A stretch of 41,136 nt of DNA from Bradyrhizobium sp. (GTDB lineage: Bacteria; Pseudomonadota; Alphaproteobacteria; Rhizobiales; Xanthobacteraceae): positions 1 through 41,136 of the forward strand of contig NZ_JAUSLT010000085.1 of assembly GCF_030646015.1 (NCBI RefSeq), given 5' to 3'. The notes under the pieces were generated by a model. The model saw only the letters and a program-made list of their open reading frames with translations, was not told the DNA's origin and ran no database searches. Positions 33,665 through 41,136 of the stretch are shown piece after piece; within the stretch, counting starts at the first letter, position 1; each line of letters begins with the position of its first letter. Made by a program: the position numbers and the translations under genes.

Positions 33665-34947
33665 GTTCCGGTCTTGACCTCCTTGATCTTGGCGATGTTC
33701 AGCTTGTCGAGCAGGAAGCGCTCGTAGAACGGCTCGCTCTCGCCGCGCCGGATCTTGCGCAGGAAGTATTTCTCGAACGCGACCTTGGCGAGATGGACCC
33801 ATTCTCCCTTGGCCGACCAGTTGACGTTGCGCGGAGGAATTTGCGGCTGCGCCAGGAAGGCGACGCCGGTGTCGCCGAAATCGGCGAGGCAGATCGCATT
33901 CCAGGTCGGTTGCGCTACCGGCTCCTTGCCCTTCAGCAGCGCGCCGATATTCATCGCCGTGGCGGTGACCATCGATTCGATCATGAAGCCGGTTTTCGGC
34001 ACGCCGACGGGGACCGGGGTGGCGCCGACCGGCGCGATCGCCACGCAGACGCCGATCGCGAAGACGTTCGGAAACGCCGGATTGCGCTGATGCTTGTCGA
34101 CGATGACAAAGCCGCGGGGATTGGTCAGCTTCTCGATGCCCCTGACGGCGCCGACGCCGCGGAACGCCGGCAGCATCATCGAATAGGAAAACGGCAGTTC
34201 GTGGGTCTTGCGGACCGAACCGTCGTCGGCGACTTCTTCGACGGTCATCTTGCCTTGCTCGACGCCCTTCACCCGGGCGTTGGTGATCCATTTGACGTGC
34301 TTCTCGCGCATTTCACTTTCGAGCAGGCCCTTGGTGTCGCCGACTCCGTCGAGGCCGAGATGGCCGACATAGGGCTCCGAGGTGACGAAGGTCATCGGCA
34401 CGCGATCGCGCAGCTTGCGGCGGCGCAGCTCGGTTTCCAGGATGAACAGGAATTCGTAGGCCGGACCGAAGCAGGAGGCGCCCTGCACGGCGCCGATCAC
34501 CACCGGCCCCGGGTTTGCCGCGAGCTTCTCGAAGGCGTCCTTGGCGTGGGTAGCGTGGTCGACATGGCAGATCGACTGGGTGTGGCCGTCCGGCCCGAGC
34601 CCGGGAATCTCGTCGAATGCCAGCTCCGGCCCGGTGGCCACCACCAGGTAATCGTAATCGATCGAAACGCCGTCCGAGAGCTCGATCCGGTTTTCCGTGG
34701 GATGCACGCGCTGCGCGCCCTGCGTCAGGAGCCGCACGCCCTTGCGCTTCATGATGTCGACGAGGTCGATCTCGATGTCGGCGCGCTTGCGCCAGCCGAT
34801 CGCGACCCAGGGATTGGAAGGGACGAAGTGATAGACCGGCCCCTGGGAAACCACGGTCAGGCGGTCGTCCTTCCCCAGCTGCGGCAACAGTTCATAGGCC
34901 ATCAGCGTTCCGCTGAGGCCGGCTCCGATAACGACAACTTCCGACAT
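33661..34947 (-). CDS. sqr: Sulfide:quinone oxidoreductase
   Basis: SQR is a flavoprotein on the cytoplasmic face of the membrane that oxidises sulfide to sulfane sulfur or polysulfide and reduces quinone. The 428-residue protein has the FAD motif VVVIGAGLSGTLMAYELLP. It has three cysteines in the positions known to matter in A. ferrooxidans SQR: C127 (QSICHVDH), C159 (GASCFGPAYEF) and C353 (NAICLADFGD). Histidines H131 and H196 sit where catalytic histidines lie in that enzyme. C-terminal amphipathic helices (LAKVAFEKYFLRKI) likely hold it to the membrane. The ATG at 34947 follows GGAG. It leads an operon with thioredoxin and DUF2892 and is divergent from the BigR-like repressor. Confidence 0.92.
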   Translation of the reverse strand: MSEVVVIGAGLSGTLMAYELLPQLGKDDRLTVVSQGPVYHFVPSNPWVAIGWRKRADIEIDLVDIMKRKGVRLLTQGAQRVHPTENRIELSDGVSIDYDYLVVATGPELAFDEIPGLGPDGHTQSICHVDHATHAKDAFEKLAANPGPVVIGAVQGASCFGPAYEFLFILETELRRRKLRDRVPMTFVTSEPYVGHLGLDGVGDTKGLLESEMREKHVKWITNARVKGVEQGKMTVEEVADDGSVRKTHELPFSYSMMLPAFRGVGAVRGIEKLTNPRGFVIVDKHQRNPAFPNVFAIGVCVAIAPVGATPVPVGVPKTGFMIESMVTATAMNIGALLKGKEPVAQPTWNAICLADFGDTGVAFLAQPQIPPRNVNWSAKGEWVHLAKVAFEKYFLRKIRRGESEPFYERFLLDKLNIAKIKEVKTGT

Positions 34948-35018
34948 GATCGTCTCCGTTGGCTGCATTCCCCTGTGGACGGCTGCGCCGGTTTTGTCCG
35001 GTCCGTTGGCCGCGTCGC

Positions 35019-35052
35019 TTGACTATATATTCGAACTCTCGTATATACGCAA
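35019..35052. promoter_or_regulatory. Face-to-face overlapping promoters with central dyad
   Basis: On the plus strand TTGACT (35019-35024), 17 bases, TATATA (35042-35047) drive the repressor gene. On the minus strand TTGCGT (35052-35047), 17 bases, TATATA (35029-35024) drive sqr. Each -10 touches the other promoter's -35. The two TATATA boxes form a dyad centred between 35035 and 35036, and ATTC-N8-GTAT (35029-35044) is close to the ATTC-N8-GAAT site I recall for SqrR. One dimer bound here would block both directions. Confidence 0.7.
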
Positions 35053-35054
35053 GT

Positions 35055-35387
35055 ATGAAAATAGATAGTGCGATCATGGAATCCGCCGCCGATCAGGCCA
35101 GCGACCTGTTGAAGGCGCTGTCCAACCGGCATCGGCTGCTGATGATCTGCCAGCTGATCGACGGCGAGCGCTCGGTGGGCGATCTCGCGGAGTTCCTGAG
35201 TCTGCGCGATTCCACGGTGTCCCAGCATCTCGCGCTGCTCCGCAAGGACGGCCTGGTGGCGTCGCGGCGCGACGCCCAGACGATCTACTATTCGATCGCC
35301 AGCGACCCCGCGCGCGAGATCCTGAAGACGCTCTATCAGGTCTATTGCGCGCCTCCGAAAGCCCGGAAGGCGAAAGCCAGACTATAG
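35055..35387 (+). CDS. bigR: ArsR-family persulfide sensor repressor (BigR/SqrR-like)
   Basis: This 110-residue ArsR-type winged-helix protein has the recognition helix region DLAEFLSLRDSTVSQHLALL and a wing KDGLVASRRDAQTIYYSIAS. Its only two cysteines are C32 (LLMICQL) and C98 (LYQVYCAPP). They occupy the helix-2 and helix-5 positions of BigR, SqrR and YgaV, where reactive sulfur forms a disulfide or polysulfide bridge and releases DNA. It has no metal-binding ELCVCDL motif. The ATG at 35055 lies 8 bases after a perfect -10 box and has no ribosome-binding site, so the mRNA is probably leaderless; ATG at 35076 is an alternative. It is divergent from sqr and upstream of RND efflux genes. Confidence 0.88.
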   Translation: MKIDSAIMESAADQASDLLKALSNRHRLLMICQLIDGERSVGDLAEFLSLRDSTVSQHLALLRKDGLVASRRDAQTIYYSIASDPAREILKTLYQVYCAPPKARKAKARL

Positions 35388-35481
35388 GCGCGCGCCGGCG
35401 TCGCCTTGAGGCAGGTCAACGTCGTCACGGTGGAATTCAATGAGATGCCAACAACCGCAACTGCGCGGAAAGGCGATTGCC

Positions 35482-36489
35482 ATGAGATGCGAGCGGACGA
35501 TGCCTAGACTGATTGCATTTAGCATTCTGGCCGCGGCGGCATTCGCCGCCAATGCCGTCGCCGGGGAAACCCATGTTGTCGCCCTGCGGCCGGTCGCGGA
35601 CGAGAAGGCGGTGTTCGCCACCGTCGAGAGCATCAGCGTGGTTCCGGCCCGCGGGCGGATCGGCGGCACCATCGTTCAACTCAACGTCCGCGAAGGCGAT
35701 CCGGTGACGCGCGGCCAGGCGATCGCAACGATCGGCGACGACAAGCTTGCGCTGCAGATGAAATCGCTGGATGCGCAGATCGACGCCCTGCAGGCGCAGG
35801 CGAGCCAGGCGCAGATCGATTTTACCCGGATCGAGGGACTGGTGGAGCGTGGCACGCTACCGCGGATCAGGCTCGACGAGGCGCGCACCGCGCTCAATGT
35901 GGCGGATAACGGCCTGCGGGCGAAGACCGCCGAGCGCGCGGTGGTGCAGCAGCAGTTCAACGAGGGTCAGGTGCTGGCGCCCGCCGCCGGCCGGGTGCTG
36001 AAGAAGCAGGTCGCCGTGGGCTCCGTGGTATTGCCGGGCGATCCGGTGGCGATGATTGCGCAGCAGAATTTCAAATTGAGGCTGCGGGTGCCGGAGCGGC
36101 ACGCCCGCTTCCTGAAGGCCGGCGACAGGATCAGGGTCGACGGCGCCGAATTCGGCGACCAGAGCCCTAAATCAGGGGTGATCGATCTGGTCTATCCGCA
36201 GATCGAGGACGGCCGCGTGATCGCCGACGCCACCGTGGAAAATCTCGGGGAGTATTTCGTCGGCGACCGGCTGCGGGTCTGGATTTCCGGCGGCGAGCGC
36301 AAGGCGTTCGTGATTCCTGCGAACTACGTCACCACGCGCTATGGCATCGATTACGTCAGCCTACGCCAGGGCGATCGCACCATCAGCGCGCCGGTGCAGC
36401 GCGGACGCCAACTGGCCAGCCCCGAGCTGCCCAATGGTCTTGAAATCCTGTCCGGCATTCGCCCCGGCGACCAGCTGGTGCAGCCGTGA
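35482..36489 (+). CDS. RND efflux periplasmic adaptor (HlyD/AcrA family)
   Basis: This 335-residue membrane-fusion protein has a signal-like N-terminus (MPRLIAFSILAAAAFAANAV). It has the lipoyl half-motifs GTIVQLNVREGDPVTRGQAI and QVLAPAAGRVLKKQVAVGSV. Between them is a short coiled-coil hairpin (KSLDAQIDALQAQASQAQID), and a beta barrel and proximal domain follow. There is no lipobox cysteine. The ATG at 35482 follows GGAAAGG; a later ATG at 35500 also has a fair site. It overlaps the pump gene by 4 bases. It starts 94 bases after the repressor gene, so it may be in the same transcript. Confidence 0.9.
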   Translation: MRCERTMPRLIAFSILAAAAFAANAVAGETHVVALRPVADEKAVFATVESISVVPARGRIGGTIVQLNVREGDPVTRGQAIATIGDDKLALQMKSLDAQIDALQAQASQAQIDFTRIEGLVERGTLPRIRLDEARTALNVADNGLRAKTAERAVVQQQFNEGQVLAPAAGRVLKKQVAVGSVVLPGDPVAMIAQQNFKLRLRVPERHARFLKAGDRIRVDGAEFGDQSPKSGVIDLVYPQIEDGRVIADATVENLGEYFVGDRLRVWISGGERKAFVIPANYVTTRYGIDYVSLRQGDRTISAPVQRGRQLASPELPNGLEILSGIRPGDQLVQP

Positions 36490-39400
36490 ATCTAGGACTT
36501 TCAGGCCGCCTGACCCGCGCCACCATCGGTTCGCCGCTGACGCCGCTGTTCCTGCTGGCGTCGCTGGTCGTCGGCCTGATCGCCGTGGTCGTGATTCCGC
36601 GCGAGGAAGAGCCGCAGATCAGCGTCCCCATGGTCGACATCCGCGTCAATGCGGACGGACTGCGCGGCCCGGATGCGGTCGAACTGGTCACCAAGCCGCT
36701 CGAATCGATCGTCAAGGGCATCGACGGCGTCGAGCACGTCTACAGCCAGACCGAGGACGACCGCGTCCTGGTCACCGCGCGCTTTCTGGTCGGAACCAAG
36801 TCCGAGGACGCCATCCTGCGCGTTCACGAGAAAATCCGCGCCAATCTCGACCGCATCCCGGTCGGCATCCCCGAGCCCCTGATCGTCGGCCGCGGCATCA
36901 ACGACGTCGCCGTGACCGTGCTGACGCTTGCGCCGAAGCCGGAGGCCGCCGACCGGTGGACCGACAAGGACCTTTACGAACTCGCCGACAAGCTGCGCTC
37001 GGAATTGATGAAGGTCGACAGCATCGGCCTGACCTACATTTCCGGCGGCGGCGCCCAGCAAATCCGGGTCGAGCCCGATCCGGAGAAACTGTCGCTGTTC
37101 GGCGTCACGCTGCAGCAACTCGTCGCCAAGGTGAAGGACGCCAACCGCTCGTTCCTGGCCGGACAGGTCCGCGACGCCGGCACGGTCCGCAGCGTCTCGG
37201 CGGGCCAGACCCTGGCCGGCATTCCCGACATCGGGCTGTTGCTGATTTCAACGCGGGACGGACGCCCGGTCTACGTCAAGGACGTCGCCAGCGTCGTCAT
37301 CGGGCCCAATGCGACCGAGCATCGCGTCTGGAACGACGCGCGCGACGGCAAGGGCAAGTGGGAACGTGTGCCCGCGGTGAGCTTGGCGCTGGCCAAGCGC
37401 GCCGGCGCCAACGCGGTGGTGGTTTCCGAGGAAATCACGCACCGGCTCGAGGGGCTGAAATCGCGCCTGATCCCCGACGATGTCGTCGTCACGGTCACCC
37501 GGGACTATGGCGAGACCGCGAACGAAAAGGCCAACGAACTGCTGTTTCATCTTGGTCTCGCGACCATCTCGATCGTCATCCTGATCGCGATCGCGATCGG
37601 TTGGCGCGAGGCGCTGGTCACGCTGGTGGTGATTCCGACCACCATCCTGCTGACGATGTTTGCCGCCAATCTGATGGGCTACACCATCAACCGCGTCAGC
37701 CTGTTCGCCTTGATTTTCTCGATCGGCATCCTGGTCGACGACGCCATCGTGGTGGTCGAGAACATCGCCCGCCACTGGGCGATGCGGGACGGGCGGCCAC
37801 GGCTGCAGGCCACCATCGAGGCCGTCGCCGAGGTCGGCAATCCGACCGTGGTGGCGACCCTGACCGTGGTTGCCGCGCTGCTGCCGATGCTGTTCGTGTC
37901 GGGGCTGATGGGCCCGTATATGGCGCCGATTCCGGCCAATGCGTCCGCCGCGATGCTGTTCTCGTTCTTCGTGGCGATGGTGGTGGCGCCCTGGCTGATG
38001 CTGCGGCTGGCGCCGAAAGAGGGCGCCGTCGGCGCGGCGCATGCCGCGCATGACGAGGGCGCGCTCGGACGCATTTATCGCCGCTTCGCAACCCCTGTTG
38101 TCGCGAGCAAGCGTTCGGCCTGGATATTTTTGATCGGCGTCGGGGTCGCGACCCTGCTGTCGATGACCCTGTTTGCCACCAAGTCGGTGACGGTCAAGCT
38201 GCTGCCGTTCGACAACAAGTCCGAGATCGCTGTCGTCGTCGATCTCCCCGAAGGGGCGAGTCTCGAAGACACCGAGCGGACCCTGTTTGCCGCCGCCGAC
38301 ATCGCCCGCGGCCTGCCCGAGATCACGTCAGTGCAGTCCTATGCCGGCACGCCGGCGCCGTTCAACTTCAACGGGCTGGTGCGGCACTATTATCTGCGCG
38401 AGCGGCCGGAACTGGGTGAACTGCAGGTCAATCTTGCCGCGCGCTCCGATCGCAAACGCGCGAGCCATGATATCGCGCTCGACCTGCGGCAGCGCCTGAA
38501 GGCCGTCAGCGTTCCCGCCGGCACCAGCATCAAGGTGGTCGAAGTGCCGCCGGGACCGCCGGTGCTGGCGACGCTGCTGGCCGAGATCTACGGGCCGGAT
38601 GCTGCAACCCGCCGGGCGGTGACCGGCGAGCTGAAGAAAATCTTCGCCGAAGTGCCGTTCATCGTCGATATCGACGATTCGATCGGGCAGAAGCGGCCGC
38701 GGCTGCGGCTTTCGATCGACCAGGACCGGCTCGAATTCTTCGGTGTCGAGCAGCGCGACGTCTACGATACCATCCAGACGCTGTTCGGCGGCGTGTCGGT
38801 GGGCTATTCGCACCGCGGTGAAGACCGCAATCCGATCGAGATCGCGGTCCGGCTGCCGAAACGCGACCTTGCCTGGACCGAAGCGCTGGCCTCCACGCCG
38901 GTGCCGGCCAACACGCTGCCCGGCAGCAAGACCGTGGTCGAACTCGGCCAGCTGGTGAAGGCAACCATGGAGGAAGGCTCGCCGCAAATTTTCCGCCGCG
39001 ACGGCCGGTTCGCCGACATGGTGATGGCCGAGCTGGCGGGCCGCTTCGAGGCGCCGCTCTACGGCATGCTGGCGGTCGCCGACCGCATCGACGCGCATGA
39101 TTGGGGCAAGCTGCAGAAGCCCATCATCGGCCTGCATGGCCAGCCGTCCGACGAGTCCCGTCCGACGCTGCTGTGGGACGGCGAATGGGAGATCACCTAT
39201 GTCACCTTCCGCGACATGGGCGCGGCGTTCGGCGCCGCCATCCTCGGGATCTATGTGCTGGTCGTGGCCCAGTTCCGCAGCTTCCGCCTGCCGCTGGTGA
39301 TCCTGACGCCGATTCCGCTGACGCTGATCGGCATCCTGATCGGCCACTGGCTGCTGGGCGCGCCGTTCACCGCGACGTCCATGATCGGGTTCATCGCGCT

Positions 39401-39716
39401 GGCCGGCATCATCGTTCGCAACTCGATCCTGCTGGTCGACTTCATCCGCCACAGCGGCGGCGAGGGCAGGTCGATGCGCGAAATCGTGCTGGAAGCCGGC
39501 GCCGTGCGCTTCAAACCAATCCTGCTCACCGCGCTGGCCGCCATGATTGGCGCCGCGACGATCCTGCTCGATCCGATCTTCCAGGGGCTGGCGATTTCGC
39601 TGCTGTTCGGGCTGGCTTCGTCGACGCTGCTCACGGTGCTCGTGATTCCCGCCATCTACATCGCGCTGCGGGACACCAAGCCGCAGGCGGCATCCGGCGA
39701 AACCGCAGGACAGTGA
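36486..39716 (+). CDS. RND efflux transporter, inner-membrane pump
   Basis: The 1,076-residue protein has the twelve-helix, two-large-loop design of RND pumps. The first loop opens VVVIPREEEPQISVPMVDIR. The helix-4 proton relay is ILVDDAIVVVENIARH with D418 and D419. The second half has GIIVRNSILLVDFIRHSGG. The aspartate pair and lack of the heavy-metal D-x-x-x-D-x-x-x-x-E pattern place it with the hydrophobe/drug (HAE) group rather than CzcA-type metal pumps. The start is GTG at 36486, overlapping the adaptor gene. No outer-membrane channel gene follows; a TolC from elsewhere must be used. Its stop lies only 5 bases from the convergent YedE-type gene. The substrate is unknown. Confidence 0.93.
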   Translation: MNLGLSGRLTRATIGSPLTPLFLLASLVVGLIAVVVIPREEEPQISVPMVDIRVNADGLRGPDAVELVTKPLESIVKGIDGVEHVYSQTEDDRVLVTARFLVGTKSEDAILRVHEKIRANLDRIPVGIPEPLIVGRGINDVAVTVLTLAPKPEAADRWTDKDLYELADKLRSELMKVDSIGLTYISGGGAQQIRVEPDPEKLSLFGVTLQQLVAKVKDANRSFLAGQVRDAGTVRSVSAGQTLAGIPDIGLLLISTRDGRPVYVKDVASVVIGPNATEHRVWNDARDGKGKWERVPAVSLALAKRAGANAVVVSEEITHRLEGLKSRLIPDDVVVTVTRDYGETANEKANELLFHLGLATISIVILIAIAIGWREALVTLVVIPTTILLTMFAANLMGYTINRVSLFALIFSIGILVDDAIVVVENIARHWAMRDGRPRLQATIEAVAEVGNPTVVATLTVVAALLPMLFVSGLMGPYMAPIPANASAAMLFSFFVAMVVAPWLMLRLAPKEGAVGAAHAAHDEGALGRIYRRFATPVVASKRSAWIFLIGVGVATLLSMTLFATKSVTVKLLPFDNKSEIAVVVDLPEGASLEDTERTLFAAADIARGLPEITSVQSYAGTPAPFNFNGLVRHYYLRERPELGELQVNLAARSDRKRASHDIALDLRQRLKAVSVPAGTSIKVVEVPPGPPVLATLLAEIYGPDAATRRAVTGELKKIFAEVPFIVDIDDSIGQKRPRLRLSIDQDRLEFFGVEQRDVYDTIQTLFGGVSVGYSHRGEDRNPIEIAVRLPKRDLAWTEALASTPVPANTLPGSKTVVELGQLVKATMEEGSPQIFRRDGRFADMVMAELAGRFEAPLYGMLAVADRIDAHDWGKLQKPIIGLHGQPSDESRPTLLWDGEWEITYVTFRDMGAAFGAAILGIYVLVVAQFRSFRLPLVILTPIPLTLIGILIGHWLLGAPFTATSMIGFIALAGIIVRNSILLVDFIRHSGGEGRSMREIVLEAGAVRFKPILLTALAAMIGAATILLDPIFQGLAISLLFGLASSTLLTVLVIPAIYIALRDTKPQAASGETAGQ

Positions 39717-39721
39717 AGAGG

Positions 39722-40177
39722 CTAGCTGGGCCGTTGGCCCAGCGCTTCATCCCGCGGCGCTGCGGGCCGCGACTTTTGCCAGAGGTCACGCAGCACCATG
39801 CCCGCGGCCATCGCCGCGACGAACACGATGACGCCGGGCGATAGCGTCGCCAGGCTTTCCAAAGCCGGCCCCGGGCAAAATCCAACGAGACCCCAGCCTG
39901 CGCCGAACATGGCGGATCCGATGACCAGCGGCCGGTCGATATCGTCCCTGGTCGGCCAGAAGCTTCGAACCGCCAGCAGCGGCCGCGAACGGCCCTTCGC
40001 CAGCATGAATCCCGGAGCGGACACCGCGAGTGCCGCGATCATGACCACGGCAAGGCTTGGGTCCCATGCCCCGAAGATATCGAGAAATCCCAGAACTTTC
40101 GTCGGCTGCACCATTCCGGAAATCAGCAGGCCGGCGCCGAATATCAAGCCACACAGCAAGGATGCGATGATCGGCAT
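39722..40177 (-). CDS. YeeE/YedE-family (DUF6691-type) membrane protein
   Basis: This 151-residue protein has four hydrophobic helices (ASLLCGLIFGAGLLISGMVQ, LAVVMIAALAVSAPGFML, VIGSAMFGAGWGLVGFCPGP, VIVFVAAMAAGMVLRDLW). The conserved cysteine is in V-G-F-C-P-G-P-A. With the adjacent gene it forms a two-part version of the YeeE/YedE sulfur transporter family; full-length YeeE imports thiosulfate through a cysteine relay. Such paired genes (pmpA/pmpB-like) often lie with BigR and SQR. It begins 3 bases after the partner gene ends. Import or export of sulfane sulfur is inferred. Confidence 0.88.
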   Translation of the reverse strand: MPIIASLLCGLIFGAGLLISGMVQPTKVLGFLDIFGAWDPSLAVVMIAALAVSAPGFMLAKGRSRPLLAVRSFWPTRDDIDRPLVIGSAMFGAGWGLVGFCPGPALESLATLSPGVIVFVAAMAAGMVLRDLWQKSRPAAPRDEALGQRPS

Positions 40178-40180
40178 GGC

Positions 40181-40606
40181 TCAGCCTCCGAACACGTGAT
40201 GGGTGAGCGCGACGGTCGCGACGGCCACGGCCATGAAGATGACGGTGGCGACGATGGAGCGGGCGGACAACCGCGATATACCGCAAATACCGTGGCCGGA
40301 GGTGCAGCCGCCGGCAAGCCTGGTGCCGAAGCCGACCAGCAGTCCTGCCCCCACGATAACGGCCCAGCTCGCCGGCATCTGCGGTGGCTGCATCCCATGG
40401 CCGATCAGGCCCGCCAGCAGCGGCGCCAGAATGAGCCCGGCGATAAAGGCGATGCGCCAGCCGATCTCGCCGCTTCTGGGATTCAGCAGGCCGCCGAAAA
40501 TGCCGCTGATGCCGGCGATCCGGCCAGTCAGCAGCATCAGCAGGACCGAGGAAAGACCGATCAGCGCGCCGCCGACCGCCGCCGATAACGGAGTGAAATT
40601 AGCCAT
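40181..40606 (-). CDS. YeeE/YedE-family (DUF395) membrane protein
   Basis: This 141-residue protein has the DUF395 cysteine motif GGCTSGHGICGISRLS in the middle of four hydrophobic helices. Examples are AAVGGALIGLSSVLLMLLTG, WRIAFIAGLILAPLLAGLIG and SIVATVIFMAVAVATVALTH. The cysteine pair is the sulfur relay of thiosulfate transporters of this family. It is the first half of a split transporter; the second half follows after 3 bases. The promoter should lie in 40607-40659. The pair faces the RND pump gene and follows a copper-type P-ATPase on the same strand. Confidence 0.9.
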   Translation of the reverse strand: MANFTPLSAAVGGALIGLSSVLLMLLTGRIAGISGIFGGLLNPRSGEIGWRIAFIAGLILAPLLAGLIGHGMQPPQMPASWAVIVGAGLLVGFGTRLAGGCTSGHGICGISRLSARSIVATVIFMAVAVATVALTHHVFGG

Positions 40607-40659
40607 GGCATTGCTCCACCAAACGCGGAGATCGAATCTCCTGATGTGCCGTGGCTAGC

Positions 40660-41136
40660 TTACAGACGCGTCACCCGCAATCGCAAGGCATTGCCGACCA
40701 CGCTGACCGAAGAAAGCGCCATCGCCGCGGCGGCGATGATCGGATTGAGCAGTCCGAAGGCGGCGATCGGCACGCCGATCGCGTTGTAGATGAAGGCCCA
40801 GAACAGGTTGCGCTTGATCGTGCGCATCGTCGCCCGCGAGAGTCGGATGCCGGTCACCACGTCGCGCACGTCGCTGCGCACGAGGATGATGCCCCCAGTT
40901 TCCTTGGCGACGTCCGAGCCCGACCCGATCGCGATACCGATGTCTGCGGTCGCCAGCGCCGGGGCGTCGTTGACGCCGTCGCCGACCATCGCGACCACCT
41001 TGCCCGCCAGCTGCAGTTCCTTGATCACGCGGGCCTTGTCGGAGGGCAACACGTCGGCAATCACCCGGTCGATCTCCAGGGCGCGGGCGATCGCCGCCGC
41101 CGTACGGGCGTTATCCCCTGTCAGCATCACCACCTC
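40660..41136 (-). CDS. Copper-type P1B-ATPase, C-terminal part (cut by window edge)
   Basis: The window ends inside this gene. The visible C-terminal ~158 residues hold the P-domain motifs [10 protein letters not shown] and [20 protein letters not shown], then the last two transmembrane helices with [20 protein letters not shown] and [16 protein letters not shown]. The Y-N and M-x-x-S-S residues in those helices are the Cu(I)-coordination signature of CopA-type exporters. The D-K-T-G-T phosphorylation site and metal-binding domains lie outside the window. It ends 53 bases upstream of the YeeE-type gene. It would export Cu(I) from the cytoplasm; relation to the sulfur genes is by position only. 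Confidence 0.9.
   Translation of the reverse strand, partial: EVVMLTGDNARTAAAIARALEIDRVIADVLPSDKARVIKELQLAGKVVAMVGDGVNDAPALATADIGIAIGSGSDVAKETGGIILVRSDVRDVVTGIRLSRATMRTIKRNLFWAFIYNAIGVPIAAFGLLNPIIAAAAMALSSVSVVGNALRLRVTRL

Noticed and set aside
33655..35022. 455-codon plus-strand frame opposite the SQR gene
   Set aside because: Antisense shadow; SQR has all expected cysteines and FAD motif on the other strand.
36341..38053. 570-codon plus-strand frame overlapping the RND adaptor and pump
   Set aside because: Out-of-frame reading of the pump gene with extreme Arg/Pro content; typical of high-GC shadow frames.
38328..39452. 374-codon minus-strand frame opposite the RND pump
   Set aside because: Gln/Arg/His-rich antisense shadow with no recognisable domain.

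Overview
The window is high-GC DNA from a rhizobial alphaproteobacterium, most likely Bradyrhizobium or a close Bradyrhizobiaceae relative. This rests on protein resemblance, on the dnaK-dnaJ-pmtA order, on the gshB/yraN/rsmI // LpoA-like block, and on dispersed palindromic intergenic repeats typical of that group. No rRNA, tRNA, CRISPR array or intact insertion sequence was found. Most of the first 32 kb is conserved housekeeping chromosome, broken by two small accessory insertions. The last 9 kb is an accessory-looking sulfur and metal stress region.

Layout. (1) 1-2.7 kb: a comM gene cut at its Walker A motif by a repeat-rich, transposon-end-like sequence. Behind it lies a DUF4160-DUF2442 pair that looks like a small autoregulated toxin-antitoxin-type operon, then an exported KTSC-domain protein. 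(2) 2.7-4.8 kb: a Tat-exported metallo-beta-lactamase-fold hydrolase and two small unknown proteins. (3) 4.8-13.3 kb: gshB, yraN and rsmI on the minus strand, a divergent LpoA-like lipoprotein, then hemW, rdgB and rph on the minus strand, divergent from hrcA and grpE. (4) 13.2-16.3 kb: a 2.3-kb insert carrying one large membrane alpha/beta-hydrolase gene. It is flanked by two diverged direct copies of the grpE 3' end plus the tail of a VOC-family gene. (5) 16.2-19.3 kb: VOC protein, AraC regulator, exported nicotinamidase and an exported unknown protein. (6) 19.6-26.2 kb: dnaK, dnaJ, pmtA, an FMN reductase, pyrF, a DUF1330 protein and dapB, all on the plus strand. (7) 26.2-32.3 kb: gpmI, an Ada-type repair protein, DUF2244, nth, an EI24/CysZ-like membrane protein and an HMG-CoA lyase-like enzyme.

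(8) 32.4-41.1 kb is the most coherent accessory system. A two-cysteine ArsR repressor of the BigR/SqrR persulfide-sensor type is divergent from sulfide:quinone oxidoreductase, a zinc-finger thioredoxin and a DUF2892 membrane protein. Downstream of the repressor are an RND adaptor and pump. Facing them are a split YeeE/YedE (DUF395-type) pair and the C-terminal end of a copper-type P-ATPase. A secreted Cys/Met-rich peptide lies on the other flank. The 108-bp gap between repressor and SQR holds two face-to-face promoters that overlap almost exactly around one TATATA dyad, so a single repressor dimer could shut both. I infer a module that senses reactive sulfur, oxidises sulfide to persulfide, moves the sulfur by thioredoxin and YeeE/YedE, and exports toxic by-products or metal.

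Limits: calls rest on reading motifs, lengths and gene order without database searches. Starts were moved from the longest open frame where a ribosome-binding site or family start argued for it.
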